Shown here piece after piece: positions 45,917 through 56,592 of a stretch of DNA of 64,000 bases. Source of the stretch: Alkalihalobacillus sp. CinArs1 (GTDB taxonomy: Bacteria > Bacillota > Bacilli > Bacillales > Guptibacillaceae); NCBI RefSeq assembly GCF_947387515.1, contig NZ_CANDOB010000001.1, forward strand, positions 558,001 to 622,000, written 5' to 3'. The notes below the pieces were generated by a model. That model did no database searches. It worked only from the letters and a program-made list of their open reading frames with translations, and was not told where the DNA came from. The translations under genes were made by a program, and so were the position numbers. Numbering within the stretch: position 1 is the stretch's first letter; each line of letters begins with the position of its first letter.

Positions 45917-47020
45917 ATGAACATTTGTGAAAGTGAGGGCAATACGTTGAAGAAGAAAATACTATTTACTGGTGGGGGCTCTGCTGGCCACGTTACGGTA
46001 AACTTGGCATTAATACCCCGTTTTCTTAAAGAAAATTGGGATGTTCATTATATTGGCTCAATAAATGGAATTGAGCGCGAGCTGGTTGAACCAGTTTCCG
46101 GCGTGACCTATCATCATGTGGCCACAGGCAAATTACGACGTTACTTTGACTGGAAGAATTTTAAAGATCCATTTAAAGTAGTAAAAGGCGTGGGGGAAGC
46201 GTTCGCCATCATTAAGCGAGAAAAGCCCTCTGTTATATTCTCAAAAGGTGGGTTCGTTTCAGTTCCGGTTGTTATTGCAGCTAAATTAAACAAAGTTCCG
46301 GTTATCATACACGAATCAGACCTAACGCCAGGACTCGCAAACAAAATAGCGATTCCATTTGCGTCTAAAGTATGCACAACTTTTCCCGAAACCGTTAAGC
46401 ACCTTCCTGAAAGTAAAGCAGAATATATAGGTGCAGTCGTTCGAGATGAGCTGAAGCAAGGTAAAAGGGATGCCGGCTTATCGTTTACTGGTTTTGATGG
46501 GAGGAAGCCTGTGATGTTAATCATGGGAGGTAGCCTTGGAGCGAAGAAAATTAATGAAGCGGTAAGAAACAAGCTTGATGAGCTACTCCAAACGTTCGAT
46601 ATCATTCATTTAACAGGAAAAGGTCAATTAGATAACTCTCTCAATCAAAAGGGTTATAAGCAATATGAGTATGTTTCCGAAGAACTTCCTGATCTATTGA
46701 AGATGGCTGATTTAATTGTTTCTCGTGCTGGTTCAAATTCTATCTTTGAGTTCCTAGCTCTTAAAAAACCAATGTTGCTCATTCCACTTTCGAGGGCTGC
46801 CAGCAGAGGTGATCAGATCTTAAATGCACAATCCTTTAAAAAATCCGGCTATGCGAATGTGCTCCTTGAAGAAGATCTTAATCCAGCTTCTTTCATGACA
46901 GCAGTTGAAGAAACATACACCAACAAAGATCGATACATCATTTCGATGGAAGAAGATAACGCAGGCGATCAAGCAAGCAAAATTGAGCAATTGATTAAAA
47001 CGACAGCAAAGAAAAAATAA
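45917..47020 (+). CDS. MurG-like UDP-GlcNAc transferase (paralogue)
   Basis: GT-B glycosyltransferase of the MurG type: N-terminal [17 protein letters not shown], membrane-facing region and C-terminal [22 protein letters not shown]. MurG transfers GlcNAc to lipid I to make lipid II. No division or murein genes are near, so this is probably a second copy (as in the B. cereus group) alongside one in the dcw cluster. Start: ATG at 45917 has a perfect AAGGAG; the family usually begins at [11 protein letters not shown], which would be the TTG at 45947, ten codons later. 367 aa. Confidence 0.88.
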   Translation: MNICESEGNTLKKKILFTGGGSAGHVTVNLALIPRFLKENWDVHYIGSINGIERELVEPVSGVTYHHVATGKLRRYFDWKNFKDPFKVVKGVGEAFAIIKREKPSVIFSKGGFVSVPVVIAAKLNKVPVIIHESDLTPGLANKIAIPFASKVCTTFPETVKHLPESKAEYIGAVVRDELKQGKRDAGLSFTGFDGRKPVMLIMGGSLGAKKINEAVRNKLDELLQTFDIIHLTGKGQLDNSLNQKGYKQYEYVSEELPDLLKMADLIVSRAGSNSIFEFLALKKPMLLIPLSRAASRGDQILNAQSFKKSGYANVLLEEDLNPASFMTAVEETYTNKDRYIISMEEDNAGDQASKIEQLIKTTAKKK

Positions 47021-47031
47021 GAACGACCAAA

Positions 47032-47062
47032 AATAAAGAGGACCGTGGAGGTCCTCTTTATT
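47032..47062. terminator. Bidirectional terminator after murG-like gene
   Basis: Twelve-bp stem AATAAAGAGGAC / GTCCTCTTTATT with a seven-base loop, serving both convergent genes. Confidence 0.85.
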
Positions 47063-47065
47063 ACG

Positions 47066-48640
47066 TTATACACTTTGTTTTTCTTTTTGACGTAATTCAA
47101 TTCTACGAATCTTCCCAGACGTCGTTTTTGGAAGTTCCTCTATAAATTCAATTTTACGAGGGTACTTGTAAGGTGCTGTTAAATCCTTTACATGCTTCTG
47201 AAGCGTTTGAACAAGCTCCTCACCTGCTTGTGAAGGATCTTTTAACACGATATATGCCTTAACGATGTTACCTCTGATTTCGTCTGGACTTGCGACTACA
47301 GCGCATTCTCGTACCGCTGGATGTTTCACAAGAGCGTCTTCTACTTCAAAAGGTCCGATCGTATACCCAGAACTTATGATGATGTCGTCGCCTCTTCCCT
47401 CAAACCAGAAGTAGCCATCTTCATCTTTTGAAGCTTTATCTCCAGTTAAGTAATAGTCTCCTCTAAACGCCATTTGCGTACGCTCTTCGTCTTTGTAATA
47501 GCGCTTGAATAATGCTGGTACGTCTTTATGAACAGCGATATCTCCAACTTCTCCAACTTGAACGGGCTCCCCCTCCTCATTAATGATTTCTACTTGATTA
47601 CCTGGGGTCGGTTTGCCCATAGAACCTGCCTTTACTTCCATACCTTTAAGGATACCAACTAGAAGCGTGTTCTCTGTTTGACCATAGCCATCACGTACAT
47701 CGATGTTAAAGCATCTTCTAAACGTGTCGATCACTTCTCTGTTAAGTGGCTCTCCAGCAGACACTGCACTTCTTAAAGCAGGTAGATCGTACTTCTCTAA
47801 GTCGTCTACTTTAGCCATCAAACGGTACTCAGTTGGCGTACAGCATAGAACATTGATATCATACTCACCTAAAAAGCTTAAATATGTCTCTGGTTCAAAT
47901 TTGCCACTGTATAAGAATCCAGTAGCCCCACTACACAATGTCGCTACAAACGGGCTCCAAATCCACTTTTGCCACCCTGGTCCTGCAGTTGCCCAAACGT
48001 TATCACCCTCTTGAATGTCGAGCCAAGATTGTGAGGATGTTCTAAGATGGGCATATGCCCAACCATGACTATGTACGACTCCCTTAGGATTCCCAGTCGT
48101 TCCAGACGTGTAAGACAAAAACGCCATATCGTCTCGTGCTGTTTCCGCAGCTTCAAAAAAAGCGCTCTCATTTTGTGATGCTTCAAGAAGGGAAATCCAT
48201 CCGTTCACTTCTCTGCCAACTGTAAATTTCAGCTGAAGAGACGGAGCTTCTTCCTCCACGCCATCGAAAGCTTCAAATAAAGCAGAATCACAAATAACAG
48301 CTTTGGCTTCAGCATGATTGATACGGTACACTAGATCTTTTTTACGCAGCATCTCAGACGATGGAATGACGACAAGCCCTGCTTTTAAACAAGCAATATA
48401 TACAGCATATGTATCGATTTGTCTTGGCATCATGATTAATACTCTGTCTCCCATAGAGAGGCCATTTGTGGTTAATGCACTAGCTATTCGATTCGCCTGT
48501 TCAATTAGGCCTGTATATGTAATTTCCTGATATCCACCTTCATCATTTCTCCACTTTAGGGCAAGCTTTGATTCGTCACTAGTGAACTTTTCAATCTCAC
48601 TCGTGAGATTGTACGTTTCAGGTGCGATTAAATTTTGCAA
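47066..48640 (-). CDS. ytcI: Acyl-CoA synthetase (MbcS-like)
   Basis: 524-aa ANL-superfamily acyl-CoA ligase, activating a carboxylic acid with ATP and CoA. AMP-binding P-loop SYTSGTTGNPKG, DGYGQTE (A5) and catalytic lysine region TTSGKIRR (A10) are intact. It resembles the medium/branched-chain acyl-CoA synthetases of Bacillus. The TTG start at 48640 follows AAAGGAGG; a longer frame has no ribosome binding site. Faces the murG-like gene. Confidence 0.88.
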   Translation of the reverse strand: MQNLIAPETYNLTSEIEKFTSDESKLALKWRNDEGGYQEITYTGLIEQANRIASALTTNGLSMGDRVLIMMPRQIDTYAVYIACLKAGLVVIPSSEMLRKKDLVYRINHAEAKAVICDSALFEAFDGVEEEAPSLQLKFTVGREVNGWISLLEASQNESAFFEAAETARDDMAFLSYTSGTTGNPKGVVHSHGWAYAHLRTSSQSWLDIQEGDNVWATAGPGWQKWIWSPFVATLCSGATGFLYSGKFEPETYLSFLGEYDINVLCCTPTEYRLMAKVDDLEKYDLPALRSAVSAGEPLNREVIDTFRRCFNIDVRDGYGQTENTLLVGILKGMEVKAGSMGKPTPGNQVEIINEEGEPVQVGEVGDIAVHKDVPALFKRYYKDEERTQMAFRGDYYLTGDKASKDEDGYFWFEGRGDDIIISSGYTIGPFEVEDALVKHPAVRECAVVASPDEIRGNIVKAYIVLKDPSQAGEELVQTLQKHVKDLTAPYKYPRKIEFIEELPKTTSGKIRRIELRQKEKQSV

Positions 48641-48740
48641 GTTGATTCCTCCTTTAAGTTCAATAGTTTTATTATACACAAAAGTTTAAAGGTTTTGAAT
48701 ATTTACAGAAAGCTTTCTCTCTCACTCGCGTTACTGCACC

Positions 48741-48770
48741 AAAAAACGGAAGAAGCATCAGCTTCTTCCG
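48741..48770 (-). terminator. sspA terminator
   Basis: Ten-bp stem CGGAAGAAGC / GCTTCTTCCG followed by a T-run on the minus strand. Confidence 0.85.
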
Positions 48771-48788
48771 CTATCCACGTTTATGAAA

Positions 48789-48977
48789 TTATTTACCGCT
48801 GTATTGCTGTTCAGACTGCTGTACAAGACGCTTCGTAATCTCTCCGCCAACAGATCCGTTGTCGCGAGCTGAGCAATCCGGTCCAAGATTCACACCGAAT
48901 TCAGAAGCGATTTCATACTTCATTTGGTCAAGTGCCTGCTGTACACCAGGTACTACAAGTTTGTTTGATCTAGCCAA
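48789..48977 (-). CDS. sspA: Alpha/beta-type small acid-soluble spore protein
   Basis: 62-aa SASP that coats spore DNA and is degraded at germination. [10 protein letters not shown], holding the GPR cleavage site motif [13 protein letters not shown], and the [12 protein letters not shown] segment are diagnostic. TTG start behind AAGGAGGTG. Made in the forespore (sigma G), although I could not make out the sigma-G promoter. The neighbouring thiI is the usual B. subtilis arrangement. Confidence 0.95.
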   Translation of the reverse strand: MARSNKLVVPGVQQALDQMKYEIASEFGVNLGPDCSARDNGSVGGEITKRLVQQSEQQYSGK

Positions 48978-49065
48978 GGTAATTCACCTCCTTGACACTA
49001 TCGTTTGATAGAAAAGGAAGTGCTATCCTAATTAAGTTATGGCAGTAACTCTAAAACTTGGAAAT

Positions 49066-50262
49066 CTAGAGTAGATCGGCGAAATCATCCTCATTTTCTT
49101 TTATAACGATTGTTTCAACACCTGATACCGCTTCTTCAACTAGCTCATCGATAGGCAAGTATTGCTCGAACTTATTGGCATGTTCACGTTTAGGTCTTGT
49201 CTTTGGAGCCTCTGGTAAAAATACCGTACAGCAATCTTCATAAGGTCTAATTGAGATATCATACGTATTGATTTCTCTTGAGATATTCATAATATCTACT
49301 TTGTCCATCGAGATCAACGGACGGAGAACAGGATAGTTCGTTACCTCATTGATCGTGTTCATACTTTGAATGGTTTGACTTGCAACTTGTCCCAAGCTCT
49401 CACCAGTCGTAATCGCTAATGCCCCAGTCTGTTCAGCGATCCTTTCAGTAATTCGCATCATCATTCTTCTCATAATCGTCATGCTATAGTTATCTGGCAT
49501 CTCGTTATGAATGGTTTTCTGCGTGTTTGTAAACGGTACGATATGAAGGCGGATATCCCCACCATATCGTGCCAGTACTCTTGTCAGGTCTTCTACCTTT
49601 TGTCTTGAGCGCTCACTTGTAAAGGGAGGGCTATGGAAATGAACAGCCTCAATTTTCACGCCTCTCTTCATCGTTAAATATCCCGCTACAGGACTATCGA
49701 TTCCTCCTGATAGCATGAGCATCACTTTATTATCTTGATTCGTTGGTAAGCCACCAGCACCTTCTGAGTGATCACAGCTAATAAATGCACCATCATTTTT
49801 CACTTCAACTCTCAGTTCACGATCGGGATGGTGTACATCTACCGTCAAGTTCTCGGTATTACGAAGTACATATCCACCGATCTCTCTATTCATATCTTGA
49901 GAGCGGTGTGGAAACTGCTTGTTAGGACGCTTAACCGTTACTTTGAAAGTCTTGATTCCTTCAGTTTGTTGATTACGCATAAGTGTTAATGACTTTTCTT
50001 TAATGTCTTCAAGATCTAACTCTGCTTTAACTGCGACACTTAGCTTATGAATACCAAAAACTGTCTTGAGTTTTACTAAAATGGGCTCAGGATCTTGACC
50101 ATTCAGTTTGATCACCATCCGATCAAAGGATTGCGTTACGATGATATTTTCAAACTCTGACGTCACTTTCTTCACTCGTTTTTTGAGTGAATTTATGAAC
50201 CCTTTTCGATTTTTTCCTTTTAGTGCAATTTCACCATATCGGACTATTATATGATCATACAT
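49066..50262 (-). CDS. thiI: tRNA 4-thiouridine synthetase ThiI
   Basis: 398-aa enzyme adding sulfur to tRNA (s4U) and, in some species, to ThiS. THUMP domain at about residues 60-165, then the adenylating PP-loop SGGIDSP and C-terminal motif [18 protein letters not shown]. In Bacillus the rhodanese domain is absent, as here. It is seven bases after the cysteine desulfurase gene, forming an operon. Confidence 0.96.
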   Translation of the reverse strand: MYDHIIVRYGEIALKGKNRKGFINSLKKRVKKVTSEFENIIVTQSFDRMVIKLNGQDPEPILVKLKTVFGIHKLSVAVKAELDLEDIKEKSLTLMRNQQTEGIKTFKVTVKRPNKQFPHRSQDMNREIGGYVLRNTENLTVDVHHPDRELRVEVKNDGAFISCDHSEGAGGLPTNQDNKVMLMLSGGIDSPVAGYLTMKRGVKIEAVHFHSPPFTSERSRQKVEDLTRVLARYGGDIRLHIVPFTNTQKTIHNEMPDNYSMTIMRRMMMRITERIAEQTGALAITTGESLGQVASQTIQSMNTINEVTNYPVLRPLISMDKVDIMNISREINTYDISIRPYEDCCTVFLPEAPKTRPKREHANKFEQYLPIDELVEEAVSGVETIVIKENEDDFADLL

Positions 50263-50269
50263 TGTGTTA

Positions 50270-51406
50270 TTACCTCATTACTTCTTTTAGTTTATGAATT
50301 GCTTTTGTTAATTCTAACAGAAACACATCAAGTTCTTGCTCAGTTGTTTCGTAAGATAAACTAACCCTAATCGCTGCGCTAGCTCTAGAATTAGAAACAC
50401 CTAATGCTGTCAGTACATGACTTGGTTCAGCTGTTCTAGAAGAACAAGCAGAACGTGTTGATACATAAATGTCTTTTTCTTCTAAAGCGTGGATCAATAC
50501 TTCTGGTTTTATGCCTGGTACAGAGAAATTGATGATATGAGGAGCGCTCTTCGTTGGTGTATTCATAACAACTTCTTTAATTTCTTCTAACTTCTCTATA
50601 TACTTTATCTTTAAATCATTCAATTTTTTAACATTAGATTGTGACTTCTGCATATACAGCCTAAGTGCTTTAGCAGTAGAAACGATACCTGGAACATTTT
50701 CTGTACCTGATCGGAATTCATTCTCCTGCCCTCCGCCTGAAAGCAGCGGAAATAGTGACACATTTTTTCGCTTAACTAATAGTCCGCTCCCTTTTAGGCC
50801 ATGAAACTTATGAGCTGAATAGGAGACGAGATCGGCTACTGAATGAACATCACTTGCTACCTTTCCAACTCCTTGAACATCATCAACATGAAACAAAGCG
50901 CGAGACTTCTCTTTTATTATACTACCTAGTTCATTTATCGGTTGAATGGAACCAACCTCATTATTAACGTGCAAAAGGGAGACAAGGATTGTATCTTTCG
51001 TAAGTGCTTCAACTAGATCATCTTTTGAAACCTGTCCTTCTCCATCAACAGGGAGGTAAGTAACGTCAAATCCCATCTTTTCTAGCTGTCGGAACGACTC
51101 CATACTCGATGCATGCTCGGTTTGTGACGTGATTAGGTGTTTTCCACGCTTCATATGTTCGAATGCGGTTCCCTTTATCGCTAGATTGTTACTTTCAGTT
51201 CCGCCTGACGTGAAGATCACCTCTTCCTCTTCAACACCTAACAAAGAAGCAATACTTCTCCGCGCCTGTCTCACTAATCGCTCTACCTCTCCACCTTTTC
51301 GATGCAGAGAAGAAGGATTCGCAAAATAATCGAATGCTGTTTTCTTAAAAGCCGCGATGACTTCATCATAGGGCTGGGTAGTGGCACTATTATCCAGATA
51401 AATCAT
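50270..51406 (-). CDS. nifZ: Cysteine desulfurase (NifZ/IscS type)
   Basis: 378-aa PLP enzyme giving sulfur to ThiI. PLP lysine K200 in [11 protein letters not shown] and catalytic Cys in STRSACSSR are intact. It matches B. subtilis NifZ, whose gene is also next to thiI. Transcribed from a clear sigma-A promoter upstream (51446-51474). Confidence 0.93.
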   Translation of the reverse strand: MIYLDNSATTQPYDEVIAAFKKTAFDYFANPSSLHRKGGEVERLVRQARRSIASLLGVEEEEVIFTSGGTESNNLAIKGTAFEHMKRGKHLITSQTEHASSMESFRQLEKMGFDVTYLPVDGEGQVSKDDLVEALTKDTILVSLLHVNNEVGSIQPINELGSIIKEKSRALFHVDDVQGVGKVASDVHSVADLVSYSAHKFHGLKGSGLLVKRKNVSLFPLLSGGGQENEFRSGTENVPGIVSTAKALRLYMQKSQSNVKKLNDLKIKYIEKLEEIKEVVMNTPTKSAPHIINFSVPGIKPEVLIHALEEKDIYVSTRSACSSRTAEPSHVLTALGVSNSRASAAIRVSLSYETTEQELDVFLLELTKAIHKLKEVMR

Positions 51407-51445
51407 TTTATGACACCCTCAGTCGTTATTAATTTCCAACTAATA

Positions 51446-51474
51446 ATCTTACCATAGGGTTTACAGATAGCCAA
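51446..51474 (-). promoter_or_regulatory. nifZ-thiI sigma-A promoter
   Basis: Minus strand TTGGCT, 17-base spacer, TAAGAT, about 40 bases upstream of the desulfurase ATG. The rest of the 281-base gap to braB shows no other clear signal. Confidence 0.6.
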
Positions 51475-51687
51475 ACATAATCCTCACAATTCCTAAAAGT
51501 TTTTTTCTATATAATCTACCAAAACTATTGGTCCATTTTTCCAATTAACGACAAACCTTATCAACAGTGGCTTATTATTATTTGAATTTTAAAACATTTA
51601 CGACTTTGTTATGTTTTGTCGATAAATTGTGTTAATATGAAGTCCGAAAATTACGACACGCGTTTGAATGGATCGGGAGGACAACTG

Positions 51688-53010
51688 ATGGAAGCGAAAT
51701 TAACAAAAAAGGAAACGTTTACAATTGGATTGATGCTCTTTGCACTTTTTCTTGGTGCTGGTAATATGATTTTCCCTCCTGCGCTTGGTCAAGGAGCAGG
51801 AGAAAATATTGGTGAAGCGATTATCGGGTTTCTAATTACTGGTGTTGGTTTACCTTTGCTAGGTGTAACGGCTATTGGATTGACTGGTGGAAGCTTGAAG
51901 GATATCGCTTCAAAAGTAAATCCTACATTCGGGTTTCTTTTCACTGGAATTCTTTATTTAGCGATCGGCCCATTCTTTGGGATTCCACGAACAGGTACCG
52001 TAGCTTTTGAAATAGGGGTAGTCCCTTTTTTAAGTGAAACGGCGAATACAACGGGTATGCCGCTTCTCATTTATACGTTGATATTCTTTGGACTAACCTT
52101 TTGGTTTGCTCTTAACCCTACTCAACTTGTAGATCGAATTGGGAATATCTTAACCCCTATATTAATCGTAGTTCTTGGAAGCTTGATTGTTGGAGCATTC
52201 GTTAATCTACCAGATGAACTATCAACTCCAAGAGAGGGTTATCAGAATGGCGTATTCTTTAAAGGGTTCTTAGACGGTTACCTCACTATGGATGCAATAG
52301 CCGCACTTGTTTTTGGAATCGTCATCATAAAAGCGGTCAATGACAAGGGAGTCACCAATAAAAAAGTCGTCGCCTTTTCTGTTCTAAAAGCCGGCTTACT
52401 TGCAGCGGTTGGATTAACGATCATTTATTTGTCTCTCGCATATATTGGTGCCACAAATCTTGATATCGTAGTCTCTGCTGATAACGGTGGCGCAATCCTA
52501 TCGAGTGTTGCGAACTATCTATATGGAACATTTGGTACGATCCTTCTGGGAGCTGCAATCACTTTTGCGTGTTTAACAACATCCATTGGTCTTGTGACAG
52601 CTTGTGGGGAATATTTTTCAAAAGCTTATCCAAAACTTTCATATAAAACTGTTATTCTTATCGTTACGGCTTTTAGTGCTTTTGTAGCGAACCTCGGACT
52701 GTCCCAGCTTATTGCATTTACGGTACCAGTCTTAATCGCTATCTATCCGATTGCGATAATATTGATCTTCTTAACTTTCATTAATTTTGTAGTTCCACTG
52801 CATCGTTCTATATACAAATGGGCGATTACATTTACGATCATAGTCAGTATACCTAAAGCCTTAGAAGGCAATATTCTTCCAAAATTAGAATTCATGAATT
52901 TCTTACCGCTCTACAGCGAAGGAATCGGCTGGCTGTTACCGGCGATTTTAGGAATCATCATAGGATTGATAATATCTCAATCACAAAAACCAACTAAAGC
53001 AAGTAGTTAG
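51688..53010 (+). CDS. braB: Branched-chain amino acid carrier (LIVCS family)
   Basis: 440-aa sodium-coupled importer of Leu, Ile and Val with about twelve helices. MLFALFLGAGNMIFPPALGQGAG near the N-terminus and FGIPRTGTVAFE are the family signature. Start at 51688 follows GGGAGG; the frame is open 24 codons upstream. Position between nifZ and ezrA matches braB of B. subtilis. Confidence 0.92.
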   Translation: MEAKLTKKETFTIGLMLFALFLGAGNMIFPPALGQGAGENIGEAIIGFLITGVGLPLLGVTAIGLTGGSLKDIASKVNPTFGFLFTGILYLAIGPFFGIPRTGTVAFEIGVVPFLSETANTTGMPLLIYTLIFFGLTFWFALNPTQLVDRIGNILTPILIVVLGSLIVGAFVNLPDELSTPREGYQNGVFFKGFLDGYLTMDAIAALVFGIVIIKAVNDKGVTNKKVVAFSVLKAGLLAAVGLTIIYLSLAYIGATNLDIVVSADNGGAILSSVANYLYGTFGTILLGAAITFACLTTSIGLVTACGEYFSKAYPKLSYKTVILIVTAFSAFVANLGLSQLIAFTVPVLIAIYPIAIILIFLTFINFVVPLHRSIYKWAITFTIIVSIPKALEGNILPKLEFMNFLPLYSEGIGWLLPAILGIIIGLIISQSQKPTKASS

Positions 53011-53024
53011 TTGGAAAATACCAT

Positions 53025-53060
53025 AAAGAGAGCCTTCCTCTAATGAGGAAGGCTCTCTTT
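53025..53060. terminator. Bidirectional terminator braB / ezrA
   Basis: Sixteen-bp stem AAAGAGAGCCTTCCTC / GAGGAAGGCTCTCTTT with loop TAAT. Confidence 0.9.
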
Positions 53061-53063
53061 TCT

Positions 53064-54761
53064 TTATTGATTTACAGGTTCTCGAACATCCTCTTTCAAC
53101 GATTCCAGCACTTGTGGATCTACCTTCTCAATAGCTGCTTCTGCAGTTGAGAGGGCTTCTTCGTATTCGTAATTTCTGAAATGTTCTTCTGCCTTCAATA
53201 GGAGATCATCTACGCTTCTGTACTTACCTCTGTAGCGATTCCCGTATTGAATAAGTTTCTCTGTTAATACAGAATCTTCAACAAGCTTCTGTGTAGATTT
53301 ACAGCTTTCAGCTACGACTCTTTCAGCTTCAGAAAGCACCTGATTAATCTGGTAAATATCTAGCGGGACATCAGATAATCGATCATTTAACTCCACGATC
53401 ATATCTTCAGCACGCTCATATCCTTCTAGATAAGACTCAGGGATACCAGGTATATTACTTAGCTTCATCAATCGCTTCGATTCGATCAGCTTTCGCTTTA
53501 ATTCTTTTATCGTTTCTAATGCTCTTAACTCGTCTTTTCGGAGCATGTGAAGATTTTCTTTTTGAATCTTCAATTCTTCATCTACAGCCGCTAAATCTTC
53601 TTTTAGTTTGATTGCATTCTCAGCAAGCAAAGAATATGCCTGTTGGTTGTTATCGACAGCATCTTGCACTGCTTGGAATCTCACATAAAGATCAGATAGC
53701 TTCATCTCCAGTTCTTTTATCGCCTTAAGCTCTTGTTCTTCTAATCTGTAACTCAATTGAACAACATTACTTTCTTCCTGGAGCTCTTGAAGGTGATTGT
53801 TCGTTTTCATCAATTCATGTTCTAGCTCTTCTACTTTTAGAGTAACGAAGTGTCTAGCTTCCACTTCATTTTCTAACTGGTCATACAACCCTTCAATCTT
53901 CACGCGTACATCATCAATCTCGGTTTTGATCGATTGAACTTCTGTCGTTTCAATCGCCGTCTTCCATTGCTCAAGCTCAGAAGAAATTTCCTCGATTTTC
54001 GTATCGATTTCTAAATGGTCTAGAACATAGCCTTCTGATTCCATTGCAGAAGTACCATCCTCAAGCTCCTTAAGCTGCGAAGGAATCTGGTTATTCACAA
54101 GTACGATCACTTCAGGTGTAATTGAAATTTTCTCTTGAACAACGTCTAACCGCTCTTGTACTTGGACTAACACATCTCTAGCTTCAAGATAATTTCCTTC
54201 TTCTGTCAACTGCTCATATTTTTTGAGCATATCGCGGAGGGCTTCAACCTCGCTATCGAGCACAGGAAACGCTTCCCCTAGCGAGCGATTTTGAGATAAT
54301 AAGCGTTGCTTGGCTTCTCTGAAGTCCTCTTGTACTGAAGAGATCTCGGTTCGGTTTTGTTCTTCACTTGAAACAAGTTCATCGATATCTTTCAGTAATA
54401 GTTCGATTCTCTTTTCAGCATGTTCTAAACGATTTTGTGTTTCTTCTAGTTTAGCTCTTGCTTTTCTGAAGCGATATCTTTCAGCGGCTTCTTCTGTATC
54501 CATGAGCTGCTCCTCTAAATTGGGAAGCTTCACAGCGACGATTTCGTCCCACTCTTCACGCCATTTTTCAAACTTTTCTTCAGTTTGACCAGACATAACG
54601 AGTCCCTTAACTTTTGAAATTTCATCAGTTACAGGCCTATTCAGAATATCGATCTTCCACTCTTCAAGGCGATCTATTTCATTAAATATTTTTCTTCTCG
54701 CATAAGCACCGTAAATAAAAACGGCTATCATCAGTATAATGGCAATGACAATATACTCCAA
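53064..54761 (-). CDS. ezrA: Septation ring formation regulator EzrA
   Basis: 565-aa divisome protein that limits FtsZ ring formation and links to cell-wall synthesis. One N-terminal helix (about residues 2-20) is followed by GAYARRKIFNEIDRLEEWK and almost continuous spectrin-like coiled coil. The start is the TTG at 54761, with AAGGGGTG at good spacing and an N-terminus MEYIVIAIILM like relatives; seven codons further upstream the frame is open but not supported. Divergent from hisJ as in B. subtilis. Confidence 0.95.
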   Translation of the reverse strand: MEYIVIAIILMIAVFIYGAYARRKIFNEIDRLEEWKIDILNRPVTDEISKVKGLVMSGQTEEKFEKWREEWDEIVAVKLPNLEEQLMDTEEAAERYRFRKARAKLEETQNRLEHAEKRIELLLKDIDELVSSEEQNRTEISSVQEDFREAKQRLLSQNRSLGEAFPVLDSEVEALRDMLKKYEQLTEEGNYLEARDVLVQVQERLDVVQEKISITPEVIVLVNNQIPSQLKELEDGTSAMESEGYVLDHLEIDTKIEEISSELEQWKTAIETTEVQSIKTEIDDVRVKIEGLYDQLENEVEARHFVTLKVEELEHELMKTNNHLQELQEESNVVQLSYRLEEQELKAIKELEMKLSDLYVRFQAVQDAVDNNQQAYSLLAENAIKLKEDLAAVDEELKIQKENLHMLRKDELRALETIKELKRKLIESKRLMKLSNIPGIPESYLEGYERAEDMIVELNDRLSDVPLDIYQINQVLSEAERVVAESCKSTQKLVEDSVLTEKLIQYGNRYRGKYRSVDDLLLKAEEHFRNYEYEEALSTAEAAIEKVDPQVLESLKEDVREPVNQ

Positions 54762-54934
54762 CGGAAGCACCCCTTCTTCCACATCATCAATTTATGTAAA
54801 TGAAAACGTAAAAACTCATTTATATGTACAGAATTAATTATATGTGTTTGAAATTTGGTAACGGTATTATGATACCATGTAATTACCTGTTTGACTAAAT
54901 AAATTCAATATTCGACAGCCAAATTCCTTGATAA

Positions 54935-54943
54935 TGTTATAAT
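54935..54943 (+). promoter_or_regulatory. hisJ extended -10 promoter
   Basis: TGTTATAAT is an extended -10 element; the -35 is weak. About 30 bases before the hisJ start. Confidence 0.45.
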
Positions 54944-54974
54944 TTTTTTGAATTCTTGAAAGAGGTGCTTATAT

Positions 54975-55802
54975 ATGAGAAAAAAGTACGATGGCCACGT
55001 CCATTCTCCATTTTGTCCACACGGATCTACTGATCCTCTCGAAAGCTATGTTGAAGAAGCAATAAAACGAGGCTTTACTGGATTAACGTTTACCGAGCAT
55101 GCACCTCTTCCCCCAAGATTCATAGACCCAGTACCATCAAAAGACAGCGGAATGTCACATCAAACATTAGAAGAATACCTTTTAGCAGTCGAAGAAATCA
55201 AAGATGTATACCGCGATAAAATAGAAATCAATTGTGGGCTAGAAGTTGACTACATAGAAGGGTATGAAGAAGAAACGAAGAACTTTTTAAATGAGTTCGG
55301 ACCAAAATTAGATGATTCAATCTTATCTGTTCATTTTATTAAACATAATAACGAGTACACGTGCCTCGACTATAGTCCAGAGTCATTTGAGGAGCTAGTG
55401 AGATCGTTAGGCTCAGTCGAGAATGTCCATAAAAAATACTATGAAACAGTCTACTCTTCGTTAACTTCAGATTTAGGAGTTAATAAGCCAAAGCGAATCG
55501 GCCACATTAGCTTAGTGAATAAGTTTCAAAAACAGTTTCCATGTGACACGCTCTCACCTAATTATGTGACCTCCATTTTAGATGAAGTAAAAAGACAGGG
55601 GCTATCACTTGACTACAATGGGGCAGGAACAGTGAAGCCTCTTTGTAAAGAACCTTATCCCCCTGCTTGGGTCGTGAATGAAGCGATAAGCAGAAAAATC
55701 CCTCTTGTCTATGGATCAGACGCCCATAGTTACAAAGGGATTGGTCAAGGTTTAGAGCAGTTAGAACCTATATCTTTTTCTTATCCACTTAGCCGTTCAT
55801 AG
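54975..55802 (+). CDS. hisJ: Histidinol-phosphatase (PHP type)
   Basis: 275-aa PHP-fold phosphatase dephosphorylating histidinol phosphate in histidine synthesis. GHVHSPFCPHG (metal-binding HxH), FTEHAP, and C-terminal GSDAH are the metal ligands. The ATG is behind AAAGAGGTG. Other his genes are absent nearby, as is usual in Bacillus. Its 3' end overlaps refZ by 14 bases on the opposite strand. Confidence 0.95.
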   Translation: MRKKYDGHVHSPFCPHGSTDPLESYVEEAIKRGFTGLTFTEHAPLPPRFIDPVPSKDSGMSHQTLEEYLLAVEEIKDVYRDKIEINCGLEVDYIEGYEEETKNFLNEFGPKLDDSILSVHFIKHNNEYTCLDYSPESFEELVRSLGSVENVHKKYYETVYSSLTSDLGVNKPKRIGHISLVNKFQKQFPCDTLSPNYVTSILDEVKRQGLSLDYNGAGTVKPLCKEPYPPAWVVNEAISRKIPLVYGSDAHSYKGIGQGLEQLEPISFSYPLSRS

Positions 55803-56442
55803 CGAACGGCTTTTGTTTTACCGAGGTCTCTCGACATACATATAACTCAACCCACTGTAATAACTGCTTCGTATATCGTTCAATAAAATAGGCTTCATTA
55901 GGCTGAATATGATGAACTTCTAATATATATTGGGGCTGCAGAAAAGGCATCGACAACATCCCTCTTAACTGCATGACGACATAATCGACTGACTGAGGGC
56001 GAAACTCCTTATTTGAAAAGCCGGCCTCAAAAATTTTCGATAAATAAAATTTTTCTCTTGATAAATAGGTGGTCATGATTTCTCGGACAAGGACTGAATC
56101 GAACGTAATTTCTCTATGAACAAATCTCGCTAACTGTCTATTTTGATGTTGATAGATCATAATCGATCGTAGTGCTTCGACTAAACAAACCTTTGCAGAT
56201 TTATTATCTAACATTTTATGAACGTTCTCTAACTCTTTGACATAGCCTTCTAGAAAAGTCGTCATCAAAAACTCAGCTAGTCCCTTCTTCCCATTAAAGT
56301 AATAAGAGATCAACGAGACGTTCACGCCTGCTTTATTGGCAATATCACGGACTGAAGTTCCATTGTATCCTTTGGTATTGAAGAGTTGAATGGCGGCCTG
56401 TATGACGTTTCGCTTCGATACTGTATCTCGCTCCTGCTTCAA
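55789..56442 (-). CDS. refZ: TetR family regulator RefZ
   Basis: 217-aa TetR-type DNA-binding protein. HTH in residues about 10-55 (NVIQAAIQLFNTKGYNGTSVRDIANKAGVNVSLISYYFNGK), then an all-helical ligand domain. It matches RefZ (YttP), which acts at the chromosome-capture step and FtsZ ring positioning in sporulation. The TTG at 56442 is preferred because GGAGGTGG then has a spacing of eight; the frame stays open 40 codons upstream. Next to ezrA and hisJ in conserved order. Confidence 0.9.
   Translation of the reverse strand: MKQERDTVSKRNVIQAAIQLFNTKGYNGTSVRDIANKAGVNVSLISYYFNGKKGLAEFLMTTFLEGYVKELENVHKMLDNKSAKVCLVEALRSIMIYQHQNRQLARFVHREITFDSVLVREIMTTYLSREKFYLSKIFEAGFSNKEFRPQSVDYVVMQLRGMLSMPFLQPQYILEVHHIQPNEAYFIERYTKQLLQWVELYVCRETSVKQKPFAMNG
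55791..55816 (+). terminator. hisJ terminator inside refZ 3' end
   Basis: Stem AGCCGTTC / GAACGGCT (55791-55798 with 55804-55811) with TTTTGTTTT on the plus strand; it lies within the last codons of the convergent refZ. Confidence 0.7.
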
Positions 56443-56592
56443 TTTTGGAACCACCTCCATTTCTTTCGTACTATTACTTTTTCGTTGAACACCCAAACTA
56501 TCCTTTATTAATCGTGCGACAAAATATGTGTAATAACCTCCAAGTTTTGATATGATTAGCATAATTTCGATACAAAGTTGAGGTGAATAAAC

